A stretch of 64,000 nucleotides of DNA from Duodenibacillus sp. (GTDB lineage Bacteria > Pseudomonadota > Gammaproteobacteria > Burkholderiales > Burkholderiaceae_F), in contig JAGBZO010000033.1 in NCBI GenBank assembly GCA_017628205.1, positions 53,390 to 117,389 of the forward strand, read 5' to 3'. The position numbers and the translations under genes are program-made. Position 1 is the stretch's first letter, and every line of letters begins with the position of its first letter. Shown here in pieces: positions 47,268-56,211 of the stretch. The notes beneath the pieces were generated by a model that was given only the letters and a program-made list of their open reading frames with translations, did no database searches and was not told the origin of the DNA.

Positions 47268-47465
47268 GTTACGGAAAGAAAACCTCATTGGGCAAAAGAT
47301 CGCGAAACGACCTCCCATTTTCCCAACGATCTCATACAACTAATCATTCTCAGGCTCAAACAACAAGGGGGTTTTCCCCTGTAACCCGAATCAATCCCTA
47401 ACTTTCTCTTCCTATCGATAGAGTCTAAAATTGGGGCTTTAAATCACTAAATATGCATTCACCCG
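47268..47465 (+). promoter_or_regulatory. Upstream region of the bcs operon
   Basis: This is a stretch of about 200 bases that must hold the bcs promoter. I see a five-pair hairpin AGGGG/CCCCT (47366-47380), a perfect palindrome CTATCGATAG (47412-47421) and TAAAAT (47426-47431) as a possible -10, without a clear -35. The bcsA ATG lacks a Shine-Dalgarno sequence. No cyclic di-GMP riboswitch core was recognised. Confidence 0.4.
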
Positions 47466-50033
47466 ATGTCTTTTGCCGTCCTAACCACCATTCGACGCTA
47501 TTTCGCACGACACCAAGCGTGTTGGAAAGCGAACGGTCTGTCCGGCATCGGCATCGCCATGTGTACCATCGTTCTGGCCCTTTTGTGGATTCTCCTGCCT
47601 CTCGAGCGCAAGGCCTGGCGTCAGATTCGACAGCATTTTTCCGAGCTTTATCCTCATATCAATCCGCAAGCCCCGCGTTTTGGCGATGGTTTGCGTTGGT
47701 GTCTGCAATCGCTGTTTTTATTAAGTCACACTCCGAGTCCCGACAAACGCACCGTCCGCTGGTTGCGTCGTGTCATCTCGATCGCCTCGAGCACGTACGA
47801 ACGCGTCGTCACGCCCATTGCCGATCGCGTGACGCATCTGTTGCTGCGCTACAGCAACATCGTTCACTCGGTCAACGACAAGACCCCGAGCGAACCCAAA
47901 TCGTCCTGGGTACACTCGGTTTTCGTGTACTCGCTTTTCGCTGTCGCGCTTGTGTTGGCCACGTTGTGCATCACGCAACCCTTTAACATCGAAGGGCAAA
48001 TTCTCTTTTTGAGCGTCATGCTCACCTTGGCGTTGATCCTGACGCGAACAAAAGCCCGATTGACGCTGATGCTGTTGTTCGTCATCTCGATCGTCGTCTC
48101 CAGCCGTTATCTGTGGTGGCGTTGCACGAGCACGATCCTTGCCGATTCCTGGATCAGCCTCATACTCAGTTTCCTGTTGCTGTTTGCCGAAATCTACGCG
48201 TTCGTCGTGATGGTTCTGGGTTACTTCCAAGTGTGTTGGGTGTTCGAACGCAAGCCTTACCCTTTGCCCGATCGCCGCGAGACATGGCCGACCGTCGACG
48301 TATTCGTGCCCACTTACAACGAATCTCTCGACGTGATCAAGCCCACACTCTTTGCCTGTCGCAATCTCGATTGGCCGGCCGACAAACTCAACATCTATCT
48401 CTTGGACGACGGCTCGCGTCCCGCGTTCGAGGCGTACGCCAAGGAAGCGGGCGTCGGCTACATCAAGCGTGAAAAGCACAATCACGCCAAAGCCGGGAAC
48501 ATCAATCACGCCATGGGCATCACCCGAGGCGAATTCATCGTCATCTTTGACTGCGACCACGTTCCGTCGTGCGACTTCTTGACCAGTACCATGGGTTGGC
48601 TCGTCAAGGACGAAAAGATCGCTTTGGTTCAAACGCCGCACCATTTCTACTCGCCCGATCCTTTTGAAAAGAACTTGCATTTGCCCCGCGCGATGCCCAT
48701 TGAGAACGAACTGTTCCACGACTTCATTCAAAAGGGCAACGACACGTGGAACGCGACCATGTTCTGCGGCTCGAGCGCCGTCATGCGTCGCAAAGCGCTC
48801 GAACAGGTCGGCGGCATTGCCGTCGAGACGGTGACCGAAGATGCGCACACCTCGCTCAAGCTCAACCGCATGGGCTGGAGTTCCGCTTTCATTTCGCGCC
48901 CGGTCGCCTCGGGGCTCTCGACCGAAACGCTCTCGGCTCATATCGGTCAACGCATCCGTTGGGCGCGCGGCATGGTTCAGATTTTCCGTTTGGACAATCC
49001 TTTGTTCGGCAAAGGCCTGACGTTGCCTCAGCGTTTGTGCTTCCTCAACGCCATGGTGCACTTTTTCCACGGCTTGCCCCGCTTGATTTTCTTGTTGGCG
49101 CCGTTGCCCTACATGTTTGCCAACGTGTACGTCATTTACGCGACGGCAGCGGCCATCTTCGCCTACGTTTTGCCGCACATGGTGCACACGATGATCACCA
49201 ACCAAATGCTGCAACGCGGGCACCGTTATCCGTTCTTGAGCGGCGTGTACGAAACCGTTTTGTCCTGGTACATCCTCTTGCCAACGACCGTGGCGCTTTT
49301 CATGCCGCACAAGGGGAAATTCAATGTCACGGCCAAAGGCGCGACCATCGATAACAAATACCTCGACTGGCCCATTTGCAAACCGTATCTCTTTCTCATT
49401 GCGGTCAATCTGATCGGTTTGGGCATCGGTTTTTACAAGGCCCTGTTCGATCCCGCCCCCGAATACCTGACGTTGGCGATCAACATGGCCTGGATTGCCT
49501 ACAACCTCATGATTCTGGGTGCCACGATGGCCTGCGCGGTGGAAGAAACGATCAAACACCCCTTCCCGCGCGTGCCGCTGCGCACGCCGATGCGTTGGCG
49601 CCGAGCCGACGGCAACTGGCAATGCGGCGAGCTGACGGCCTACTCGCAGGCCGAAGCGGTCTTCACCGCCCGTAACGCCGACATTGCCGTTGACGATCGA
49701 GTCGAAATCGAACTCGAGCATGAAGAGACGATCGCCCGCGTTGTCGGTCGCGTACACGCCGTCTCGGACGACTCGATCGAGATCGCCTTGTCGTTTGAAA
49801 CGCTTGAACAAGAACGTCTCTACAATCGTTGCACGTTTGCTCGACGCGGCATGTGGGCGATTGCGCCCGAAGGCAAGGTCGACGACCGCTTGCACAAGGG
49901 CTACCTGTTACTGATGCGGCTGGCTCTGTACGGCTATCGTTCGATGATTGAATTTTTGCCCGCCCGCCTGAGCTGGCTTCGTTCGGGCGTTCGCTGGATT
50001 GCCGGTTTGATGCCGCGTCTACCCAAGATTTAA
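47466..50033 (+). CDS. bcsA: Cellulose synthase catalytic subunit BcsA
   Basis: This 855-residue inner-membrane GT2 synthase polymerises glucose from UDP-glucose into cellulose and extrudes it. Catalytic motifs are complete: LLDDG (314-316), DCD (362-364), TED (457-459), QRIRW (495-499) and the gating-loop motif FNVTAKG (619-625). The long N-terminal region before the first helices resembles the E. coli form. The C-terminal PilZ domain begins near residue 695, but its cyclic di-GMP motifs are degenerate: the RxxxR position reads H698-PFP-R702, and the DxSxxG position reads A725-Y-S-Q-A-E730. It heads the bcsABZG operon, with bcsB following directly. Confidence 0.95.
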   Translation: MSFAVLTTIRRYFARHQACWKANGLSGIGIAMCTIVLALLWILLPLERKAWRQIRQHFSELYPHINPQAPRFGDGLRWCLQSLFLLSHTPSPDKRTVRWLRRVISIASSTYERVVTPIADRVTHLLLRYSNIVHSVNDKTPSEPKSSWVHSVFVYSLFAVALVLATLCITQPFNIEGQILFLSVMLTLALILTRTKARLTLMLLFVISIVVSSRYLWWRCTSTILADSWISLILSFLLLFAEIYAFVVMVLGYFQVCWVFERKPYPLPDRRETWPTVDVFVPTYNESLDVIKPTLFACRNLDWPADKLNIYLLDDGSRPAFEAYAKEAGVGYIKREKHNHAKAGNINHAMGITRGEFIVIFDCDHVPSCDFLTSTMGWLVKDEKIALVQTPHHFYSPDPFEKNLHLPRAMPIENELFHDFIQKGNDTWNATMFCGSSAVMRRKALEQVGGIAVETVTEDAHTSLKLNRMGWSSAFISRPVASGLSTETLSAHIGQRIRWARGMVQIFRLDNPLFGKGLTLPQRLCFLNAMVHFFHGLPRLIFLLAPLPYMFANVYVIYATAAAIFAYVLPHMVHTMITNQMLQRGHRYPFLSGVYETVLSWYILLPTTVALFMPHKGKFNVTAKGATIDNKYLDWPICKPYLFLIAVNLIGLGIGFYKALFDPAPEYLTLAINMAWIAYNLMILGATMACAVEETIKHPFPRVPLRTPMRWRRADGNWQCGELTAYSQAEAVFTARNADIAVDDRVEIELEHEETIARVVGRVHAVSDDSIEIALSFETLEQERLYNRCTFARRGMWAIAPEGKVDDRLHKGYLLLMRLALYGYRSMIEFLPARLSWLRSGVRWIAGLMPRLPKI

Positions 50034-50049
50034 CGTGTTGGAAATTACC

Positions 50050-52260
50050 ATGATGTCTTTAGCTTCATTTCGTCATTGTTTGAATCGCACCGCTATGGCA
50101 ACGTGCCTGACGGCGACGCTTTGCTTCGGGATGACCGGGTTCGGTACGACGGCTCAGGCAACGAGCCACAACACGCAGCATCTGCCGCTCTTCAGTCTCG
50201 TCCCCGGCGGCACGACCGATTCCGTCAAATTGACCGGTTTGAATACCGTTCAGTATTTCCAATTCGGCATTCGCGCCGACGAATTGGTGACCGAAGCGAA
50301 TTTGGCGTTGGAGTTCACTCCCTCTCCCGCTTTGCTCGCCAATTGGTCGCAGATCAACGTCGCGTTGAACGGTCAGTTGCAAGAAACCATCCCGATCAAC
50401 CCCAAATCGTTGGGCAAGCTCACGAAGCACATCGTCAAATTGACGCCGAAACACATCAAGGACACCAACCAGATCACGATCGAGTTCGTCGGCCACTATC
50501 GCACCGTATGCGAAACGCCGACCGACCCCACGTTGTGGCTCTCCCTCGGTCCGGACAGTCGTTTGATGCTGAACAAGAGCAAGATTCGTTTGGCCAACGA
50601 TCTGTCTCGCTTCCCCGCGCCCTTCATCGACACCAAGAGCGAGCGTGAGACGCAATTGCCCGTCGTCTTTGCCGCACAGCCCTCGGACACGATGAAAAAT
50701 GCCGCGGCGATCATTGCGTCGACCGTCGGCAAGCATACGCAATGGCGCGGCGCGAACTTCCCCGTCTTTTTCAACCGCACTCCGATTGAACGCCACTTCG
50801 TCACGTTCGCGACCAATGACTCTCGTCCGAGCTTTCTGTCGCATCTGCCGATGGCCGACGGCCCCGAAATTCTGATGCTCGACGCTCCCGACAGCGCGTT
50901 TGCCAAGATGCTCGTTTTGGCCGGCCGTGATGAAAAAGACATTTTGACGGCCGCCAAAGCCTTGGGTGAAGGCAAGCTCATCATGATCGGCGAACGCGTG
51001 CGCGTACGCGACTATGTCGAACAGCCGCCTCGCAAAGTCAACGACGCGCCCAATTGGATTAGCGGCGATCGTGACGTCGCCTTGTCCGAACTCATGCAGT
51101 ATCCGCAGCAACTCACGGCACGCGGCATTCTCAATCCGCGTACCGAACTGGAACTTCGCCTGGCACCCGACTTATTCATCGTCGGCGAAGACAGTCTCAA
51201 GATGAACCTGCGTTATCGCTACACGCAACCGACGCCGGGCGACTCCGTTCAGTTGCAAGTGCACGTCAACGATTTCCTGGCCTCCTCCGTCGCACTGAAC
51301 GACAAGGAACCGACCGAAACGACGCTCAAGCTGCCGTCCTTTACCGGCGGTCTGCACGCATTGCAGTCGTCCGCTTTCGGACTGATGCATCGCAACAAGT
51401 TGTCCATCGGAACGAGTTACTACGTCACGATGGCCGAAGGCACGCCTGAAAACTGCAAATCGGCGGCTCTGCGTACGAACCAGTTGGAAATCGATCCGAG
51501 TTCGACCATCAGTTTCGACACGACGTACAACTTCGCTCGCCTGCCCAATTTGTCGCTCTTTACGCAAAGCGGCTACCCCTTCACACGCTATGCCGACCTA
51601 TCGCAAACGGTCGCCGTCGTGGATAAGGACGCCTCCGAAACCGAGTTGACCACGCTGTTGAACGTCATGGGGCGTTTGGCTAGCGCCACGCACGTGACCG
51701 GCACGCGCGTGACCGTCACGAGCGACATGACCTCGAGCGCACTCAAGAAGAACGACGTGTTGATGATCGGCGAATTGCCGCAAACGTTGACCGACTTTAC
51801 CGACGAAGGCGCTTTGGGCCTGCAAAAGATGGTGACCGAGTCGCTTAAGTCCGGTCGACCCGTGCATGATGACAACGCCGAAACAAACGAGCCGGCCGTG
51901 ATTACCGAAGACGGCATCGGTTCGATCATCAGCGTGCAATCGCCCTTTGACAGCAAACGCACCGTCGTGGCGCTCTTGGGCGAAGGCCGACGCGGCCAGC
52001 ACTTGCTCAACACGGAACTCGTCAACCCCAACCGCCTCACGGCCTTGAAGGGCAGCGTCGCCGTCTTGACGCAAGACAAGGCCATCGACTTTTCCGTTGG
52101 CAAAACCTTCACGATCGGCAACCTGCCTTGGTATCAAAAAATTTGGCTGACCGTCGGCAATTATCCTTTGCTCTTGGTGTTGTGTACGCTCGTGTGCGCT
52201 TTCATCCTCGGGACGGGTATCCTGCGCCTGATGCGCCGTCGCATTCGTAGCCGCCACTAA
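50050..52260 (+). CDS. bcsB: Cellulose synthase periplasmic subunit BcsB
   Basis: This 736-residue subunit guides the glucan through the periplasm and anchors to BcsA by one C-terminal membrane helix (about 700-725). It has a signal peptide (LTATLCFGMTGFGTTAQA). Carbohydrate-binding and flavodoxin-like repeats follow, with the family block EFVGHYRTVCETPTDPTLWLSL and QWRGANFPVFFNRTP. ATG at 50050 is chosen because GGAA precedes it; an in-frame GTG at 50035 sits only two bases from the bcsA stop. It ends 17 bases before bcsZ. Confidence 0.93.
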   Translation: MMSLASFRHCLNRTAMATCLTATLCFGMTGFGTTAQATSHNTQHLPLFSLVPGGTTDSVKLTGLNTVQYFQFGIRADELVTEANLALEFTPSPALLANWSQINVALNGQLQETIPINPKSLGKLTKHIVKLTPKHIKDTNQITIEFVGHYRTVCETPTDPTLWLSLGPDSRLMLNKSKIRLANDLSRFPAPFIDTKSERETQLPVVFAAQPSDTMKNAAAIIASTVGKHTQWRGANFPVFFNRTPIERHFVTFATNDSRPSFLSHLPMADGPEILMLDAPDSAFAKMLVLAGRDEKDILTAAKALGEGKLIMIGERVRVRDYVEQPPRKVNDAPNWISGDRDVALSELMQYPQQLTARGILNPRTELELRLAPDLFIVGEDSLKMNLRYRYTQPTPGDSVQLQVHVNDFLASSVALNDKEPTETTLKLPSFTGGLHALQSSAFGLMHRNKLSIGTSYYVTMAEGTPENCKSAALRTNQLEIDPSSTISFDTTYNFARLPNLSLFTQSGYPFTRYADLSQTVAVVDKDASETELTTLLNVMGRLASATHVTGTRVTVTSDMTSSALKKNDVLMIGELPQTLTDFTDEGALGLQKMVTESLKSGRPVHDDNAETNEPAVITEDGIGSIISVQSPFDSKRTVVALLGEGRRGQHLLNTELVNPNRLTALKGSVAVLTQDKAIDFSVGKTFTIGNLPWYQKIWLTVGNYPLLLVLCTLVCAFILGTGILRLMRRRIRSRH

Positions 52261-52277
52261 TCGAGAGGAACAAGAAC

Positions 52278-53669
52278 ATGAAAAAAATTGCACTGACGCT
52301 GGCTCTGGCTCTGGGCCTGTCCTCCCCCTCCTTCGCTTGGGACATGTGGGAGACCTTCAAGAGCCAAAGTCTCTCGGCCGGCCGCATCATCGACCACAGT
52401 GACAAGCGCCTGATCACCACGAGTGAAGGCGAATCCTACGGCATGTTCTTCGCACTGGTAGCCGACGATCGTCCCGCCTTCGAAGCCATGCTCAAGTGGA
52501 CGGAAAACAATCTGTCCAACGGAGACATCACCAAGCGTTTGCCGTCCTGGCTCTGGGGCGGGGAAAACGGTCATCGCGGTCCCTGGAAGATTCTCGACAC
52601 GAACAACGCCATGGACTCGGACATGTGGATTGCCTATTGTCTGCTCGAAGCCGGTCGTTTGTGGGATCGTCCCGACTACCGAGCCAAAGGCTTGGCCATG
52701 CTCGAGCTGATCAAGAACGAAGTGCGAACGGTTCCCAATCTCGGCATGGTCTTGCTGCCGGGACGCGTCGGGTTTGAAACGCAAAAGTACGTCAAGCTCA
52801 ATCCGAGCTACTACCCCTTGTTCCTGTTGCGTCGCTTCGCTATGGAAGACCCCTATTGGGAAGGCGTTTTTGCCGGCTCCTTGCGCATGCTCCTGCGCTC
52901 GGCTCCCAACGGCTACTCTCCCGACTGGGTGAGCTTTGACAAGAGCACCGGCAAGGTCATCCCTGTCGATCCATCACATGAAGAAGCGCTCGGCAGCTAC
53001 AACTCCATTCGCGTGTACTTGTGGGCCGGCATCACGAGTCCCAACGACAAGTCGTTCGACCGCCTGAAGGCGCAATTTGCTCCCATGGTTCAGACGACGC
53101 TCGATCGACGTTACGTACCCGAAAAGGTAAACGTCTACACACTGGAAATGTCCGATTGGGGTCCGCGCGGTTTTGCCGCCTGCCTGTTGCCCATGCTGGG
53201 CCAAGACAAGACGGCTTCGCTCTTTCGCAGCAAACTCATGGGAGAGCCTCTGATCAAGGAAAACTACTACGGCAACGTACTGACGCTCTTTGCCGTCGGC
53301 TTTGATCAAGGCCGCTACGCGTTTGACGCAAACGGCTATGTGTACTTCCCCAAAAAACCGTTGGAAGCTCCCGTGAACCCGTATAATCCCGCCGCCAACG
53401 CGGTGATTCCCGGCTCGATCGAAGCCCCCGACGCCGGCGCAAATGAAACGGCGGGTGAACACACCCCAATTCAGGCCGCCGAATCGGTCGGCTATTTGCC
53501 CGCGCACGACATCATTAAGGAAACGGTCGACGGCGTACCGGCCGTTTCGGCCGATGCCGTCGCACAGCCGGCTCCCGCTCCGAGCTCCGCCGAAGCGCCG
53601 GCTGCTGCAGCCCCCGCCTCCGAAGCCCCGGCCGCCTCGAGCGACGCTGCGGTCAAACCCGGCGTTTGA
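52278..53669 (+). CDS. bcsZ: Periplasmic GH8 endoglucanase BcsZ with Asn at the catalytic-base site and Pro/Ala-rich tail
   Basis: This 463-residue GH8 protein has a signal peptide (MKKIALTLALALGLSSPSFA). The family blocks are clear: TTSEGESYGMFFAL with the acid Glu50, RLPSWLWG, DTNNAMDSDMWIAYCLLEAGRLW and PDWVSF. In E. coli BcsZ the base is the Asp of SSYDAIRVY. Here the same site reads GSYNSIRVYLWAG, with Asn242 (codon 53001-53003), so hydrolysis may be lost or altered. After about residue 365 a tail of some 95 residues rich in Pro and Ala follows, absent from E. coli BcsZ. RBS GAGAGGAA precedes the ATG. It is third in the bcs operon. Confidence 0.9.
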   Translation: MKKIALTLALALGLSSPSFAWDMWETFKSQSLSAGRIIDHSDKRLITTSEGESYGMFFALVADDRPAFEAMLKWTENNLSNGDITKRLPSWLWGGENGHRGPWKILDTNNAMDSDMWIAYCLLEAGRLWDRPDYRAKGLAMLELIKNEVRTVPNLGMVLLPGRVGFETQKYVKLNPSYYPLFLLRRFAMEDPYWEGVFAGSLRMLLRSAPNGYSPDWVSFDKSTGKVIPVDPSHEEALGSYNSIRVYLWAGITSPNDKSFDRLKAQFAPMVQTTLDRRYVPEKVNVYTLEMSDWGPRGFAACLLPMLGQDKTASLFRSKLMGEPLIKENYYGNVLTLFAVGFDQGRYAFDANGYVYFPKKPLEAPVNPYNPAANAVIPGSIEAPDAGANETAGEHTPIQAAESVGYLPAHDIIKETVDGVPAVSADAVAQPAPAPSSAEAPAAAAPASEAPAASSDAAVKPGV

Positions 53670-53682
53670 TACGGATTGATTT

Positions 53683-55326
53683 ATGCCTCAGAAACTCTCG
53701 CATCTGTTGTCGGACTCGGAAACCGTACGCGGTTTTTGGAACCCTCTGGGTCTGTGGAACTTGTATTTCATCGGCAAGTTTCTGCTCGCCTCGGTCGGTT
53801 ATTTGAATCTCGATCCCGTCTACAACGCCTTGTTGTTGGCCTTCTTGCTCGTTCCCACACGCGTGCGTTGGATGAACAAGTGCCGTCATGCGGCCGCTTT
53901 CGTCGCCGCCGTCGCCTTGGCCTACCATGAAAGCTGGCTTCCCGGCATCGACAGCATCACGAGCAACGCCGCCAATATCGCCGGTTTTTCTACCGAATTC
54001 ATCTTGGAATTGGCTTGGGACTTTCTCAATTTCAAAATGATCGGTTGGGGGCTGTTACTGATCCTCGCCTACATTCTCGTCAAAGACTGGATTCGACTGT
54101 CGGTATTTACGGTCGGCTATTTCCTCGTCTTCGTGATGCAACCGATCGTCTCCGACTTCTTCCACGAAGCCGCGGTGGAACCCGTTCAATCGACGGGCAA
54201 CACCGGTATGAGCACCGCCAAAACCACGCGTGCCGGAACGACCGACAACGACAAACTCAAACAGTGGTTGGCCGCATTCAACGAATACGAAAAGAGTCGC
54301 AGCGCCAAGTTGCCCGCCGGTATTTCGTCCAAAGACACGCCCTTTGACATCGTGTTCATGAACGTCTGCTCGCTCTCGAACGATGATTTGGAAGCCGTCA
54401 ACCTGCTTTCGCATCCCGTTTTCGAACAATTCGACATCAAGTTCGATCACTTCAACTCGGCCTCCTCTTACTCCGGGCCCGCTTCGTTGCGCCTGTTGAA
54501 CGCCGCCTGCGGTCAACCCACGCATGACGACCTCTACAGCAATCGTCGTCCCGAATGTGAAATCATGAATCGACTCGGCCAGCTTGGTTTCAAGCAGCGC
54601 CTTTTCATGGATCACAACGGTCAGTACGACAATTACTTGAGCACCTTGCGCAACAAGGCCGGTCTCACGGCCGCCGTCGAGAGCACCCGTCCCTATCCGG
54701 TTCGCTACATCGGCTTTGACGACGAACCGATTGCCGACACCCTCGCCGTCTTGCGCCATTGGCGTCAGGCCGTACGACGCGACAAGAGCACCAAGCGCAG
54801 CGTGACGCTCTTTAACTTCATCGCGTTGCACGACGGCAACCGATTGCCGCGTCAATCCCGTCCGGTCGAATTCAAGCCGCGCGCTCAGCACTTCTTGGAC
54901 AGCTTGCAAACGTTCATGAAAGAACTCGATCGCTCCGGTCGCAAGGTGATGTTGATTGTCGTGCCCGAACACGGCGCCGCTTTGCGAGGCGACCGCGTGC
55001 AAACGGCTCGCCTGCGCGACATCCCGAGCTTCCACATCACGGAAGTGCCGGTCATGGTCAAGTTCTTCGGCTTGAATAAACTCACCGACAACACCGTCCA
55101 CATCAACGGCAACAGTAGCTACCTGGCGTTGAGCGATCTGATCGGACGCGTCATCGAGTCCAACTTCTTCTCGAATCCGTCGGGTACGATGCCCATCCCC
55201 GAATTGGTCAACGGCCTGCCGGAAACCAACTACTTGTCGGAAAACGCACAAAGCATCGTCATGCGTTATCAAGGCGTGGACTACATCCGCACCAACGACG
55301 GCAAGTGGAAGGTGTATCCCAAGTAA
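53683..55326 (+). CDS. bcsG: Cellulose phosphoethanolamine transferase BcsG
   Basis: This 547-residue protein has four or five N-terminal membrane helices (to about residue 155) and a periplasmic alkaline-phosphatase-like domain. It moves phosphoethanolamine from phosphatidylethanolamine to the glucose 6-position of nascent cellulose. The active site of the E. coli enzyme (Cys243, Ser278, Glu442, His443) is matched by Cys229 in MNVCSLSNDDLE, Ser264 in SSYSGPASLR, and Glu429-His430 in VVPEHGAAL, with the same Cys-Ser spacing of 35. It starts 13 bases after bcsZ and is the last gene of the operon, before a terminator. bcsE and bcsF, its usual partners, are not present. Confidence 0.95.
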   Translation: MPQKLSHLLSDSETVRGFWNPLGLWNLYFIGKFLLASVGYLNLDPVYNALLLAFLLVPTRVRWMNKCRHAAAFVAAVALAYHESWLPGIDSITSNAANIAGFSTEFILELAWDFLNFKMIGWGLLLILAYILVKDWIRLSVFTVGYFLVFVMQPIVSDFFHEAAVEPVQSTGNTGMSTAKTTRAGTTDNDKLKQWLAAFNEYEKSRSAKLPAGISSKDTPFDIVFMNVCSLSNDDLEAVNLLSHPVFEQFDIKFDHFNSASSYSGPASLRLLNAACGQPTHDDLYSNRRPECEIMNRLGQLGFKQRLFMDHNGQYDNYLSTLRNKAGLTAAVESTRPYPVRYIGFDDEPIADTLAVLRHWRQAVRRDKSTKRSVTLFNFIALHDGNRLPRQSRPVEFKPRAQHFLDSLQTFMKELDRSGRKVMLIVVPEHGAALRGDRVQTARLRDIPSFHITEVPVMVKFFGLNKLTDNTVHINGNSSYLALSDLIGRVIESNFFSNPSGTMPIPELVNGLPETNYLSENAQSIVMRYQGVDYIRTNDGKWKVYPK

Positions 55327-55340
55327 GTGGGAAACAACCG

Positions 55341-55375
55341 AAAAAAAAACGAGTTCGCAAGAACTCGTTTTTTTT
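55341..55375. terminator. Bidirectional terminator after bcsG
   Basis: ACGAGTTC (55349-55356) pairs with GAACTCGT (55361-55368) around a GCAA loop. Nine A residues precede it and eight T residues follow, so it serves bcsG and the minus-strand LprI-like gene. Confidence 0.93.
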
Positions 55376-55391
55376 CGTTGGATCGAACGAC

Positions 55392-55799
55392 TCAGTTGTC
55401 GTCGTTGAGATATTGGTATTCAAGGTTGCTCGTTCTCACGCGCAGCATGTTGATCCGACAGGACAGCTCCACGTTGCTCGATCGAGCCACGATGCCACGC
55501 GAGACGGCGTACCACTTGCACTCGCTCTTGACGTAGGTGTTGAAATCTTTGTTCGCACGCGTCAAGGCCTGCATGGCGGCCTTTTTCTTCTTGTTGCGAT
55601 CCAGACTCTTTGCCTTGACCGTCACGCGTTCGACAACGTCGTTGTAGGCTTTCTCCACCAACTTGAGTTCGCTTTTGAGACAAACGGCTTTCTGTTGGGC
55701 CGTCTCGGCCTTCTCATAACAAGCCTGCACCTGCGTTTCGGCTTGTACGCTCGCGGCCGCGGCCGCCAACAATACCGTCGTGATCACTCGTTTCATCAT
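55392..55799 (-). CDS. Small secreted LprI/DUF1311-like protein
   Basis: This 135-residue protein has a signal peptide (MMKRVITTVLLAAAAASVQA). The mature part has four cysteines (ACYEK, AVCLKSE, SECKWY, LSCRIN) and a helical LVEKAYNDVVERV segment in the arrangement of the LprI N-terminal/DUF1311 domain. Some members inhibit lysozyme; most are uncharacterised. It is the last gene of the mobB-to-crcB run, seven bases after crcB, and shares its terminator with bcsG. The assignment rests on the cysteine pattern and is moderate. Confidence 0.65.
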   Translation of the reverse strand: MMKRVITTVLLAAAAASVQAETQVQACYEKAETAQQKAVCLKSELKLVEKAYNDVVERVTVKAKSLDRNKKKKAAMQALTRANKDFNTYVKSECKWYAVSRGIVARSSNVELSCRINMLRVRTSNLEYQYLNDDN

Positions 55800-55806
55800 T
55801 TTTCAT

Positions 55807-56211
55807 TCACCCCAACAACCATCGCATAACCCCAAAACCGAGCCCCGCGGCGGCGATGGAGCCGACGACGTGCAACGTGACGTGCACGAGCGCGCGAAGC
55901 GGCTCGCCCGCCGTCAACAACTCGATCGATTCCAACGAGAACGTGGAGAACGTCGTCAAACCGCCCAGAAGTCCCGTCATCCAAAAGAGCTTTCCGGCGC
56001 TCGATACCGACGGCTGCGAGGCAAACCACGCCGCCAACAGCCCGATAGCCAGACCGCCGATCAGATTGCACGTCAACGTCCCCAACGGCAATACGCCCCA
56101 ACGCGCGTTAAGCCAGGTCGAAAGCGTCCAACGCAAACAGGCGCCAAGCGCTCCGCCGGCGCCGACGCTTGCTATGGCCAAAGGCAACGATACGACGGCC
56201 ACGGCGATCAA
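55807..56211 (-). CDS. crcB: Fluoride ion channel CrcB (Fluc)
   Basis: This 134-residue protein has four membrane helices. It carries the family blocks GAGGALGACLRW, LGTLTCNLIGGLAIGLL and MTGLLGGLTTFSTFSLE; the last includes the phenylalanines and the TFSTF core that line the fluoride path. It forms dual-topology dimers that expel fluoride. The TTG start at 56211 overlaps the moaE stop (TTGA), and GGA lies five bases upstream; the longer frame runs through moaE and is unlikely. No fluoride riboswitch is possible in the overlapping start region, so expression follows the molybdopterin genes. Confidence 0.88.
   Translation of the reverse strand: MIAVAVVSLPLAIASVGAGGALGACLRWTLSTWLNARWGVLPLGTLTCNLIGGLAIGLLAAWFASQPSVSSAGKLFWMTGLLGGLTTFSTFSLESIELLTAGEPLRALVHVTLHVVGSIAAAGLGFGVMRWLLG

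Noticed and set aside
47268-47465. Cyclic di-GMP riboswitch upstream of bcsA
   Set aside because: The conserved GEMM core sequences were not found. Only a short GGGG/CCCC hairpin is present.
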